Positions 1 through 7,799 of a DNA stretch of 53,047 nt are shown piece after piece. The translations under genes were made by a program, and so were the position numbers. The stretch covers positions 1-53,047 of IMG/VR virus record IMGVR_UViG_3300021509_000001; one strand, written 5' to 3'. This stretch comes from a virus. Numbering within the stretch: position 1 is the first letter of the stretch; each line of letters starts with the position of its first letter. Below the pieces are notes generated by a model that had not been told where the DNA came from, made no database searches, and saw only the letters and a program-made list of their open reading frames with translations.

Positions 1-156
1 TCAAGATGGCGGGCGAGTGGCTCGCCGTCCTGGAGGACCAGCGCCTTGTCGGCGTTGCGAAGTTCAAAGCACCGAAGCCTTTAACGGTCGAACAGTTCCG
101 CAAAGCGTACGATCTCCATCGCATTTCCGAGGCAGAGAGACTGGCCTGGTGGATGG
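1..156. repeat. Terminal repeat, left copy
   Basis: Bases 1-156 match 52892-53047. The two copies differ at only four places, all in the first 30 bases (positions 4, 14, 27, 30). Within the coding frame these give one K/R change, one V/I change and two silent changes. This is what an assembler leaves at the ends of a circular or terminally redundant genome drawn from a slightly mixed population. A true direct terminal repeat cannot be excluded. Confidence 0.9.
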
Positions 157-2609
157 ACAAGCGCAAGCTATGGCTTTACCCGGTCGAGGAGATGTGGGCC
201 TATCCGACTCCGATCGAGTATGATGTGCCGCCGGGAATACAGACTTTTCTCAAGGAAGTTGTCCTTCCCAGTCGGGAGAAACTCATAAAAGTTGAGCCGA
301 TTGAGAAGCTGCATCTCGAGGAGTTCAGGGCGGAGGGGATAGATGAGGATCTCAAACACCCCAAGGAGAGAAGACAGCAACTGATCGCTGATTTAAGATA
401 TTGCGGGAATTCGGCTTATCCACGACTGAAGGCCGGAAAGAAATGGGGAAATTGGACTCTTGACCTTGTCCTCCGTTACTTCGGAAAGATAGTTGATACG
501 TTGAGGACAAAAATCGACCCGTCTTACTTCCCTGAGCCGCCTCCAGGAGACCCGAAATGGAAAACCAGTTGGTGGCAATGCTATAAGGAAGCCAAAGAAA
601 AGGGCTACCTCAAGACGAAGCCTCAAGAGAAAGCCAGGCAAGCAGCCTTGGGCCTCGTCTACCGCGACGGCGAGATCCTCTTGATCAAGCGCAAGAACGA
701 GCCTCGCGTTTGGAGCCCGCCCGGTGGCTTCCTTTCTGGCCGCGATCCCGTAACTGCGGCTTTGGAGGAAGTCCAGGAGGAGACCGGCGTGCTGGCCGAT
801 CCCGTGATGGACGAGCCGTGGCGGGAGATCACTGTCGGAGGAGTGCGCTTGCATTTGGTTCCCATGCGCTGGATCGAGGGCGAGGGCGAGCCTTTGGCGG
901 AGGCCGACGAGGTTGGCTGGTTCGGGCTCGACGAGCTCCCGGAGCCGATCTCGCCTTCCCCCGAAGTCCTCCGCGCCGGCCAGGCCGTCGCGAAAGACGG
1001 GCTGGGCGAAGCGAAACTGAGGGAGGCGTTCGAGAAGCTCCCCGACGCCTTCGTTGTCGTTCCAGATTGGGCTTCCCTGACCGGGTCCGCGATTTACGGC
1101 AAGAACCGCAAGCCGCACGATATCGACATCGTCCTCCGGGCGGACGCGCCGTCCGGTTCGCTCCTCAAGCTGGAACGGGCCCTAAAAGAGGCGATAGGCG
1201 AAGGCTTGCCCGTGCAGTTCTCCCTCGAGCCCCAGGGTCCGACTTGGGCCTACTCGCCCCTTTACACCTTAGTTGCAGTGAAGAATCCGGAGTTCGAAAT
1301 CAGATCATTGCCGGAGCCTGGGTTTGCCGAGCGGTTTTACAAAGCGGCTGTGCAGGAGGACATTTCTCAGATCAAGCCGCTGGAGCCGGTAGCTCATTAC
1401 AAGGCGGCTGGAGAGTTCTACGGAGGAGAAGAGGAAGAACTTTGGGAGAAATGGGCCAGGCGGGCTGTCGAGCGTGGCGAAAAGATTTGTGTGCAGCCAA
1501 AAGCTGACGGTTTCAGGGTGCATCTTCATAAGAAAGGATCAGAGTTTGCAGTGTTCACCGAGAAGGGCCTCGAGCGCTCGGCCGTTTTCCCGGACTTCCC
1601 GAAGTTGATCGAAAAACTCCCTTGCCACGAATGCATCTTGGACGTGGAAGCGATGGCCTATAAAGATCCCGGATGGAAGCATCCCCAGAACCGGTGGGAG
1701 ATGGCCTGGATCGGGTCCGCGAAGGAACCGCATGACGAACCAGTCACGTTCTGGGCGCACGACATCCTGTGGCTCGACGGGAGGAACGTCTCCGGCCTCC
1801 CTTACCTCGAACGGCTGAAGCTCCTCCGAAAGCTGATCGGCGACGGCGTGACGGCGGGCAAGTTGCGGATCGTGGTCATGCCCACCAAGATCGCGACCGG
1901 CAAGCGAGGGCTCTTGGAGGCGCTCGAATGGGCCGATTCGCAGCGGCAATGCAACTCCGAAGGGGCGATGTGCAAGTTCCTGTCCTTCAAGTACGACACC
2001 GGGGTTCTGGGCGGAGTCGTGAAGTACAAGACGGTTCCGGAGCTGGACACGTTGGCCATCGGTTGGCGCAAGGTCCCGGCGGGCAAGCCTCCGCACGTGC
2101 ATTGGACCAGAGAGCAGGCTTTCAAGGAACTTCCCAAGTTGCTCGAGAAATCGAACACGTACATCTTCCGGTGCGCGCTCCGGAGCGAGGAAGACCCGAA
2201 CCTGTGGCTCCCGCTGGAAGGGGACCACGAGCTTTCGGAGTCCGACCTCAAGCTGGATTGGGACGAGGAGAAGCAAACGTGGAAGGGAACGGACGATCCC
2301 AAATACTGGACCATGCTCCCGGGCTGGCCGGAGCGCAAGGCTGGAGAGCTGGCGTACGGCAACACGTACGCCTGCAAGGTGGAGGACCCGTCCTGGCTCA
2401 AGAAGGGCCTGGTGATCACGGTCCGGCCCGCGGAACTCAGGCCGTTCAAAGGCGAAGACGGGAAGTGGCACATCTCTTGGCAGCATCCTCTGTCGCCGAA
2501 CCCCAAAGAACCCGGTTCGCCGGTCGGGAGCGTGGAAGCCGCCTTGCGCGCCTACAAGCTCGATCCGAAAGACTTCCAACCTTTGGCGTGGAGGAAGTGG
2601 AAGCTATGA
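3..2609 (+). CDS. NUDIX / nucleotidyltransferase / ATP-dependent DNA ligase fusion (3' part)
   Basis: The gene begins at 52795, crosses the window junction and continues here. Counting from the ATG at 6, residues 1-200 are an unassigned Trp-rich region. Residues about 208-318 are a NUDIX domain with box residues near 239-261. Residues about 359-375 (GS...DIDIV) look like a nucleotidyltransferase-fold motif. From about 480 there is a ligase-type nucleotidyltransferase: motif I KADGFR with the nucleotidylated Lys near 499, motif III ECILDVEAM near 541, motif IV SEGAMCK near 651 and motif V VVKYK near 671, then a probable OB-fold. The family would adenylylate a DNA or RNA end, while the NUDIX part hydrolyses nucleoside diphosphate-X. 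It overlaps the next gene by ATGA, so the two are translationally coupled. Domain calls are good; the biological substrate is unknown. Confidence 0.85.
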   Translation, partial: KMAGEWLAVLEDQRLVGVAKFKAPKPLTVEQFRKAYDLHRISEAERLAWWMDKRKLWLYPVEEMWAYPTPIEYDVPPGIQTFLKEVVLPSREKLIKVEPIEKLHLEEFRAEGIDEDLKHPKERRQQLIADLRYCGNSAYPRLKAGKKWGNWTLDLVLRYFGKIVDTLRTKIDPSYFPEPPPGDPKWKTSWWQCYKEAKEKGYLKTKPQEKARQAALGLVYRDGEILLIKRKNEPRVWSPPGGFLSGRDPVTAALEEVQEETGVLADPVMDEPWREITVGGVRLHLVPMRWIEGEGEPLAEADEVGWFGLDELPEPISPSPEVLRAGQAVAKDGLGEAKLREAFEKLPDAFVVVPDWASLTGSAIYGKNRKPHDIDIVLRADAPSGSLLKLERALKEAIGEGLPVQFSLEPQGPTWAYSPLYTLVAVKNPEFEIRSLPEPGFAERFYKAAVQEDISQIKPLEPVAHYKAAGEFYGGEEEELWEKWARRAVERGEKICVQPKADGFRVHLHKKGSEFAVFTEKGLERSAVFPDFPKLIEKLPCHECILDVEAMAYKDPGWKHPQNRWEMAWIGSAKEPHDEPVTFWAHDILWLDGRNVSGLPYLERLKLLRKLIGDGVTAGKLRIVVMPTKIATGKRGLLEALEWADSQRQCNSEGAMCKFLSFKYDTGVLGGVVKYKTVPELDTLAIGWRKVPAGKPPHVHWTREQAFKELPKLLEKSNTYIFRCALRSEEDPNLWLPLEGDHELSESDLKLDWDEEKQTWKGTDDPKYWTMLPGWPERKAGELAYGNTYACKVEDPSWLKKGLVITVRPAELRPFKGEDGKWHISWQHPLSPNPKEPGSPVGSVEAALRAYKLDPKDFQPLAWRKWKL

Positions 2610-4864
2610 TCGAAAAGCAAAAGGGACCTTCGATCGAGTATCCACCCAAGCCTAATGAGGTTAAGCGATTTATAGTACAATCTCATGCGAGGGGTCGGAG
2701 CAATCACTGGGACTTCCGCTTCGCGCTTAACGACGTCGCGGAAGGTTGGACCGTGAACGCGAACGTGGAAGGCACGATCGAGATCCCCATCGTGACCCTG
2801 GCGCAACTCAAAGCCCTCCACGAGGACCAAAGGGCGTGGAAGGTGGACCTCGAGACCGGCAAGATCCTGCCCCGCAAAGTGAGGACCACCATCCGGGGCA
2901 AGACCAGGATCGTGGTGCGTCCCGGCAACCTGTTCGCGACTCCCAAGGCGGCCGTGATCCCCAAGGAATGGATGGACGTCGAGGGGCGGACTCCCTTCCC
3001 TCCCGACTGGCCGAAGACGGTTCTGGAGTGGTGGGACAAATGGCCTAACTACGTCAGGGCCGAACTCCGAAAGGCGGGCTGGGATCCGGAACGGGCCCGG
3101 GCGATCCTGGACGGGAAGGAGAAATGGGAAGTCAAGGAGGTTCCGGTCGGGGCCACGCGTGCCTTTCCAGGAGTTTTCTACAAGTTCGAGGACGGTTTGT
3201 ACACGCCAGGCGCCCGTCGCCCGTGGTTCATGGAGTACCACATCGAGCAAAGCAGGTTCTTCCAAGGCAGGCTGTGTTTCCGCCTCGTGACGCGCGAAAA
3301 GGCCGAGAAATCCACGGCTTGGCAGGAGCTCGTGGCTTCCCGGTTCTTCATCGTGGACGGGCCAGGCGGGGCCAAGATCGTGAAGCAGGTCTTGCCGCCG
3401 GCCGAAGCGGAGGAGGAAGCCAAGCTTCCCGGTTTTTGGATGTTCCAGACTCCCGATCCTCTTGGAGAGATACATCCTTACGTCCTTTCGGAGGAAGCGA
3501 TCGAAAAGAAATGGCTGCCTCCGAGGCCTGCGTCGGCCTTGCCGCAGAAGTTCCAGAAGGAAGCCCCGAAGGAACTGAGGTTCTGGACGATCGAGGACAA
3601 GGAAAAGGCCCTCGAGGCCAGGGAAAAGCTGGCGGAGTTCTTTGAGTCGGGAGCCAAAAAGTCCTTCCCGGTCGTGAAGTTGCGAAAAGGAGAGTTCAAA
3701 CTTGTCGCCCAGCACTGGCGGGGTCCGGTCATCATCAGGTGGGGCCCGAGCGCTTCGCTTTACCATCTCCTGATCAAGGTCGGCTCCGATCGCTGGCTCA
3801 TCGGCTTGGATAACGATCCCCGGATAAGGGAGGCGGTGGCCGGTTTCTCGGAGGACATGGACCTATGGCGGGAGCTCTGGGAGACGAAGGAGCGCCGGGA
3901 CGTGGAACCCGGGACCGACCTCAACCCCACGAAGAACACGCCTTCCTGGATCGAGCTGGCCGACGAGGGATTGGTCGAGATCATGGAGCAAGAGGCGGGC
4001 TTTCTCAAGCTCAAGCTCGGGGGAAAGAAACTCGAGGGCCTTTGGGTCCTGACTGAAGAAGAACCCGGGGCCGGGATCTGGGCCTTCACGAAGGAGGAAG
4101 TCGCGCCCCTCGCCAAGGCCCTGAGGGCCGTCCTTCAACTCCACTCCTGGGAAGGCGGGAAGGAATACGACCTGCGGCTCGAGCGCCCCGAGGGCTGGAT
4201 CTGGGAGTTCCACTTTAAGGAAGATCCGCGCGAGGTCGAGGACCAACTCGCTCCCGGTAACAAGTGCTACGACCTGACTTGGCTCGAGATAAAGGAGCCG
4301 GAGAAGCGGAAAGTGCAGGGAGTCTGGACCCGAGTCGAGCCGCTGGAGTCCGGCTCTGTCGTTTGGGAAGAATTCGTGCCGGATTCGATCAGGTTCGCCC
4401 TGACCGGGATGGGAGCCCTGTCTGGCACTTGGACCGCCTCCCTGCGGGAAGGCGGCTGGCTAATCGAAAAGCTCGTGGAGAAAAGCCTGCCCGTCGAGAT
4501 CATAAGGAAGGACGCCAAGAAGCGGGTCGTGACCGGCATCGTGCTCGAACCGGGCACGAAGGATGCGCAGGGGGACATCATACCGGCGGAGGAGATCGAG
4601 AAGGCTGCATGGGATTTTTTGGCCAAGTGGAGATATACAGGACTGCACCATGAGGGCGAGCCCGATCCGCGCTTGCAGGTGGTGGAGAGCTGGATCGCCC
4701 CGGTCGAATTCAGTTTTCCCGAAAACAAGAAATTCGTGGTAAAGAAAGGGACGTGGCTCCTTTCGGTGAGGTGTCCGCCCGACGTTTGGGAGAAAGTCGA
4801 GAAAGGCGAGCTGAGGGGTTTCTCGATCCAGGGGATGGGCAAGCGAAAGCGGCTGGGTCGGTAG
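2606..4864 (+). CDS. LigD 3'-phosphoesterase-like / XkdF-type prohead protease fusion
   Basis: 752 residues from ATG 2606. The N-terminus matches the phosphoesterase domain of LigD: FIVQSHARG followed by HWDFRF (about residues 22-39) keeps the two His, Asp and Arg of that active site. A second, degenerate copy lies at about 505-545 (QLH...EYDLRLE), with the second His replaced by Glu. The C-terminal ~115 residues (from VVTGIVLEP, about 641) are an XkdF/S78-type head maturation protease, with the HH near 675 and the Ser of GFSIQGMG near 737. In Bacillus-type phages this protease is followed in the same protein by the scaffold; here the scaffold is a separate gene at 6394. The ligase gene just upstream and this phosphoesterase together recreate LigD parts inside a head module. 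Confidence 0.8.
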   Translation: MIEKQKGPSIEYPPKPNEVKRFIVQSHARGRSNHWDFRFALNDVAEGWTVNANVEGTIEIPIVTLAQLKALHEDQRAWKVDLETGKILPRKVRTTIRGKTRIVVRPGNLFATPKAAVIPKEWMDVEGRTPFPPDWPKTVLEWWDKWPNYVRAELRKAGWDPERARAILDGKEKWEVKEVPVGATRAFPGVFYKFEDGLYTPGARRPWFMEYHIEQSRFFQGRLCFRLVTREKAEKSTAWQELVASRFFIVDGPGGAKIVKQVLPPAEAEEEAKLPGFWMFQTPDPLGEIHPYVLSEEAIEKKWLPPRPASALPQKFQKEAPKELRFWTIEDKEKALEAREKLAEFFESGAKKSFPVVKLRKGEFKLVAQHWRGPVIIRWGPSASLYHLLIKVGSDRWLIGLDNDPRIREAVAGFSEDMDLWRELWETKERRDVEPGTDLNPTKNTPSWIELADEGLVEIMEQEAGFLKLKLGGKKLEGLWVLTEEEPGAGIWAFTKEEVAPLAKALRAVLQLHSWEGGKEYDLRLERPEGWIWEFHFKEDPREVEDQLAPGNKCYDLTWLEIKEPEKRKVQGVWTRVEPLESGSVVWEEFVPDSIRFALTGMGALSGTWTASLREGGWLIEKLVEKSLPVEIIRKDAKKRVVTGIVLEPGTKDAQGDIIPAEEIEKAAWDFLAKWRYTGLHHEGEPDPRLQVVESWIAPVEFSFPENKKFVVKKGTWLLSVRCPPDVWEKVEKGELRGFSIQGMGKRKRLGR

Positions 4865-4869
4865 CGATC

Positions 4870-4898
4870 TTGACGGTTCCTTCGTTCAGGTGTAGAAT
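4870..4898 (+). promoter_or_regulatory. Sigma-70 promoter, TTGACG-17-TAGAAT
   Basis: The -35 is at 4870-4875 and the -10 at 4893-4898 with a 17-base spacer. It lies in the gap after the protease gene. A Shine-Dalgarno GAGGTGG at 4904-4910 follows at once, so the leader would be only about 10 bases. It would drive the small genes 4916-5483. Confidence 0.6.
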
Positions 4899-4915
4899 TC
4901 CTTGAGGTGGTGGTT

Positions 4916-5134
4916 ATGTACGTGTCGTTCCGTTCCTTTATCCGCAAACGGCACAACCGGGAAGATGAAATGGTTGTGAACGTGGCGACCCACGATATCA
5001 ACTTCTGGAAGAGCGCTCTGGTGCCTTCCGACGATTCTCCGACCGTGGTCTGGGCGAGCACCTGCTCATCTAACTCTTATACTGGAGGTGAAGTGAGCCA
5101 ATGGCTGATAGGTTCCGGAAGCTTTATGACGTGA
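4916..5134 (+). CDS. Small hypothetical protein
   Basis: 72 residues from ATG 4916, chosen because GAGGTGG sits 5 bases upstream. An in-frame GTG at 4907 lies inside that Shine-Dalgarno and is less likely. No domain was recognised. The protein starts basic and becomes Ser/Thr-rich. It overlaps the next gene by 34 bases, and the next gene has a much better ribosome site, so this frame could be spurious. The promoter directly in front is the main support. Confidence 0.4.
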   Translation: MYVSFRSFIRKRHNREDEMVVNVATHDINFWKSALVPSDDSPTVVWASTCSSNSYTGGEVSQWLIGSGSFMT

Positions 5135-5343
5135 TCGTGATCGACCCGAGGGAAGAGCGGGTCCTGGCCCGCGAGACGGTATTCGGCGATGACGAGAAGG
5201 AAGCCCTCGTGGCGGCCGACATCAAGAGCGTCGCCGAGAAACACGGCTTGAGGATCAAGGACTTGTCCATCGGCGTGGTGGAGTTGTGCGACGTGAAAGT
5301 GCCCGAGGAGGAAGTCAAGAAGGTCAAGATCGTGGAGGACTGA
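5101..5343 (+). CDS. Small hypothetical acidic protein
   Basis: 80 residues from ATG 5101, preceded by a good GGAGGTGA site. It is rich in Glu, Asp and Lys (ends VKIVED) with a probable alpha/beta pattern. No family was recognised. It sits between the head protease and scaffold genes with two other short genes, so a small head-assembly or accessory role is possible but unsupported. Confidence 0.7.
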   Translation: MADRFRKLYDVIVIDPREERVLARETVFGDDEKEALVAADIKSVAEKHGLRIKDLSIGVVELCDVKVPEEEVKKVKIVED

Positions 5344-5384
5344 ATACTTGATGCTCGCAAACATGTTTTGTGAAAGGAGGGACC

Positions 5385-5483
5385 GTGCCTAAATGCCCCG
5401 GCGGCAAGATCCGCTCGCGAGGCAAAGGTCGCGGGCTAGGACGTGGGAAGGGCAAGGGTCCTATCGGAAGGCCGAATGGGTAG
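5385..5483 (+). CDS. Gly/Arg/Lys-rich 32-residue peptide
   Basis: It starts at GTG 5385 after a strong AAAGGAGGG site and encodes 32 residues composed mostly of Gly, Lys and Arg in GKG/GRG repeats with a single Cys. Such a basic, disordered peptide would bind nucleic acid or a capsid surface. It ends 6 bases before the end of the convergent sulfotransferase gene. The codons fit the neighbouring genes. Function unknown. Confidence 0.6.
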   Translation: MPKCPGGKIRSRGKGRGLGRGKGKGPIGRPNG

Positions 5484-5489
5484 GGAGAG

Positions 5490-6248
5490 TCAGATCCGCG
5501 ATAGGTGCCGGTAGAGCGGTCCGAGTTCTTGGCGGATCCTCCGTTCGATCTCCGGTTTGACGTTGTCCAGCGGCGGAGGCACCGGGCCCCTGACTTTCGC
5601 CGTCGCGGCGGTCATGGCTCCCTCGGGAATCGGTTCGCCGATGTGCGAGTAAATCGCTTCGACCCAGGCTTTGGGATCGAAAGCCCCGAGGTCCAGGATG
5701 AGGTCTTCCGACTTCATTTGGCTCAAGCAAGTTCGGTAATGCTGCTTTAATTTTTCTATGACCGTTTCCGGATCTTCTTCGGACGAGATTCCCGTCCGGT
5801 AACTGCGGTACTGGTCCAGCGGCGGCCTGACCGTGACGATGATCTTGGCTTCGGGAAACAGCGTCCGTATCAGGTCCAGGTGGAAGCACGAGATCGCCTT
5901 CCAGCCCCAGATGCGCTTCCTTTTGAGCAAGGTCCGGAAGAAGGTCCTGTAGGCTTCCAGTGCGGTTTCGCGCGGCGGCACGAGCCCGCCGGTCCATTCC
6001 GTCGCCAGGTTTTCGCCTTCGGCCAACCGTCCGTACAGTTCGCGGTCCCGATCCGCGAAGCTGTCGCGGAAGCGTTCCTGGCTGTTCCAGGATTCTGCCC
6101 AGTGGCGCTCGGCAAGCTCGAAGCCTCCGATTTCGCCCCAGATCCAGGCGTCCGGATGCGCGTTTATTATCCGCTGGACCAAAGTCGTTCCGGTTCTCGG
6201 TCCCGCGCCAGCGATGAAGACCGGCTTTTCTTTGGCTTGCATGTTCAC
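5490..6248 (-). CDS. Sulfotransferase-family protein
   Basis: 252 residues from GTG 6248. The N-terminus has the 5'-phosphosulfate-binding loop of PAPS sulfotransferases (AGAGPRTGTTLVQRIINAHP), and about residue 130 there is the 3'-phosphate motif region (VTVRPPLDQYRSYR). The family moves sulfate from PAPS to hydroxyl or amino groups of sugars, lipids or proteins; the acceptor is not predictable. The start was chosen because a TTGCTG-17-TAACCT promoter ends 6 bases before this GTG and no Shine-Dalgarno is present; ATG 6242 is the alternative. It is the only minus-strand gene in the structural region and looks like an added cargo gene. Confidence 0.75.
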   Translation of the reverse strand: MNMQAKEKPVFIAGAGPRTGTTLVQRIINAHPDAWIWGEIGGFELAERHWAESWNSQERFRDSFADRDRELYGRLAEGENLATEWTGGLVPPRETALEAYRTFFRTLLKRKRIWGWKAISCFHLDLIRTLFPEAKIIVTVRPPLDQYRSYRTGISSEEDPETVIEKLKQHYRTCLSQMKSEDLILDLGAFDPKAWVEAIYSHIGEPIPEGAMTAATAKVRGPVPPPLDNVKPEIERRIRQELGPLYRHLSRI

Positions 6249-6254
6249 GGTCAA

Positions 6255-6283
6255 AGGTTAAAGGCCCGAAAGCCTAACAGCAA
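6255..6283 (-). promoter_or_regulatory. Promoter of sulfotransferase gene (leaderless)
   Basis: Read on the minus strand this is TTGCTG, 17 bases, TAACCT, then 6 bases to the GTG start at 6248. The expected transcription start falls on or next to the start codon, and no ribosome site is present. It forms a divergent control region with the scaffold gene at 6394. Confidence 0.5.
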
Positions 6284-6393
6284 GTCCGGACTGGGGAGCG
6301 TTGAGGCCAGCGTTTGAAACCTCTTCTCTTTGATATTCCCTTCTGTGAAAATCCTTGACTTGCCTTCCCACTATCCCTGACTATCAGGGTGCA

Positions 6394-7404
6394 ATGAGGG
6401 AACCTGCGGAACTCAAGGAAGAAAAGGAAGACCGGGCGACACTGCTCACCGATTTAGTAGTGCCCCGGGTCGATCTGGTTCGCTTTCCCGCGAACCTCCG
6501 AGAGTTCCTGGTTCTCAAATCCAGAGAAGGAGGTGTTAGCATGGCCGACACTAATGAGGTTCTCGACCTTGACGAGGCCTTGAAGGAAGAAGATCAGGCC
6601 GCGCCCGAGGTCGGGAAGGAAGAGGAACAGGTCGTCTCCAATGAGGCCAAGGCTACCGTTCAGCTAACTGACGATGAAAAAGCTAAGCTCAAGGACGCCC
6701 TCGAAGCCTTGTACCCGCTACGCGAGAAGTTTCCGCGCATTGTGAACTTCTTGGGCAGTCTCCTGGGCTATCCCAAGGCTGTGGAGACCGCCCCCGCTTC
6801 GCCTTACCCCTCTGTTTATCCGTACCCCAGGCCTTACTACGGCTATCCCAGCATCCGGAAGGCGATCGAGGACAAGCTTTCCGATCTTCCCGACGAGGTG
6901 CGGGAGCAGGTCTTGAAGGCTTGGGACGCCGAGGTCGAAAAAGCTGAGAAGGCTTTGGCCGAGCAGCAGGAGAGGATGGAGGCTCTTGTCAAGGCGGCCA
7001 AGCAGGAGGCCGCGGAACTCCGGAAGGAGCTTGACGAGCACAAGCGCAAGCTCCGCGAACGCGAGTACGTCGAGCTCGCCAAGTCTGAGTTCTCTGGCCT
7101 TCCCGGCATGAAGCCTGAGGAACTGGGCCGGCTCTTGATGCGGGCCGAGGAGTCCCTTGGCGAGGAGGACTACAAGAAACTCACCGGGCTTCTCAAGACC
7201 GTCTCCAAGGTCATCAAGAGCTCCGCGCTGTTCGAGGAGTTGGGCTCCGCTTTGGCGGAGGACTCTCCCGAGCGGGAGCTCGAGACCAAGGCGGAAGAGC
7301 TCGCGAAGTCCGAGAACATCCCGCTGGAAGTCGCCAGGGGCGAAGTGTTGAAGCGCGACAAGGAGCTGTTTAGGCGGCTCCGCGGTAGAGGGGGTGGTCG
7401 CTGA
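6394..7404 (+). CDS. Head scaffold (C-terminal half of XkdF-type protein)
   Basis: 336 residues from ATG 6394. The first 50 carry LTDLVVPRVDLVRFPAN, a segment that in XkdF-like proteins follows the protease domain. The rest is acidic and coiled-coil rich (about 170-240), with a conserved tail (KSSALFEELG) seen in capsid scaffolds. It would guide procapsid assembly and be removed by the protease. An upstream TTG at 6355 is rejected as a start because it lies in the TTGACT of a possible promoter. A strong internal start exists at 6541 (separate entry). The gene ends overlapping the decoration gene by TGATGG. Confidence 0.75.
   Translation: MREPAELKEEKEDRATLLTDLVVPRVDLVRFPANLREFLVLKSREGGVSMADTNEVLDLDEALKEEDQAAPEVGKEEEQVVSNEAKATVQLTDDEKAKLKDALEALYPLREKFPRIVNFLGSLLGYPKAVETAPASPYPSVYPYPRPYYGYPSIRKAIEDKLSDLPDEVREQVLKAWDAEVEKAEKALAEQQERMEALVKAAKQEAAELRKELDEHKRKLREREYVELAKSEFSGLPGMKPEELGRLLMRAEESLGEEDYKKLTGLLKTVSKVIKSSALFEELGSALAEDSPERELETKAEELAKSENIPLEVARGEVLKRDKELFRRLRGRGGGR
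6527..6543 (+). promoter_or_regulatory. Strong internal ribosome site and in-frame start in scaffold gene
   Basis: AAGGAGGT at 6527-6534 lies 6 bases before an in-frame ATG at 6541 (MADTNEV...), a far better site than anything before ATG 6394. Initiation here would make a 287-residue scaffold without the conserved PRVDLVRFPAN segment. The nested start resembles the lambda C/Nu3 arrangement. Confidence 0.5.
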
Positions 7405-7784
7405 TGGCGCAGGCGTGGGAAGCTGGCCAAATTTTGGTGACGGGCGTCGCTGGCGCCGACCTGTCGGACAAGCAGTTCCGGTTCGTGCGCATCAGCGGCG
7501 ACAATACGGTGAACGCGATCTCGGCCACCTCGCAGGCTCCCGCCGGGGTCCTGCAGAACGACCCCGAGAGCGGGGAGGCGGCCGCCGTGGCCATCGCCGG
7601 GATCTCGAAGGTCGTGGCCGGGGGCACCGTCACGGCCGGGAACGTCGTGACGTGCGACAACCAGGGCCGGGTCGTTGACGCGACTTCGGGCGGCTATGAG
7701 GTCGGGATCGCTTGGACCGGCGCGTCGAACGCGGGGGAACTGTGCACCATCCAGATCCTCCCGTCCGGCGTACAGGCTTCTTGA
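7404..7784 (+). CDS. Capsid decoration protein
   Basis: 126 residues from ATG 7404, overlapping the scaffold stop by one base. The composition (Ala, Gly, Val, Thr; FRFVRISGDNTVNAISAT, then AGNVVTCDNQGRVVDATSGG) and the position directly before the capsid gene fit the DUF2190-type beta-barrel decoration proteins that stabilise the shell from outside. It probably binds as trimers on the mature capsid. Confidence 0.75.
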   Translation: MAQAWEAGQILVTGVAGADLSDKQFRFVRISGDNTVNAISATSQAPAGVLQNDPESGEAAAVAIAGISKVVAGGTVTAGNVVTCDNQGRVVDATSGGYEVGIAWTGASNAGELCTIQILPSGVQAS

Positions 7785-7799
7785 AGGAGGTGAGACGGA

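Noticed and set aside
1539-2579. Long minus-strand ORF opposite the ligase gene
   Set aside because: The plus frame has clear ligase motifs. The reverse frame is Arg/Pro/Leu-rich with no domains, as expected opposite GC-rich coding DNA.
1769-2605. 5' extension of the phosphoesterase-protease frame
   Set aside because: It overlaps the ligase in another frame and is low-complexity. The ATG at 2606 with ATGA coupling is the natural start.
6355-6387. Promoter TTGACT...TATCAG before the scaffold gene
   Set aside because: The spacer is 21 bases (16 if TTGCCT is used) and the -10 match is poor, so it is mentioned only as a reason not to start translation at TTG 6355.
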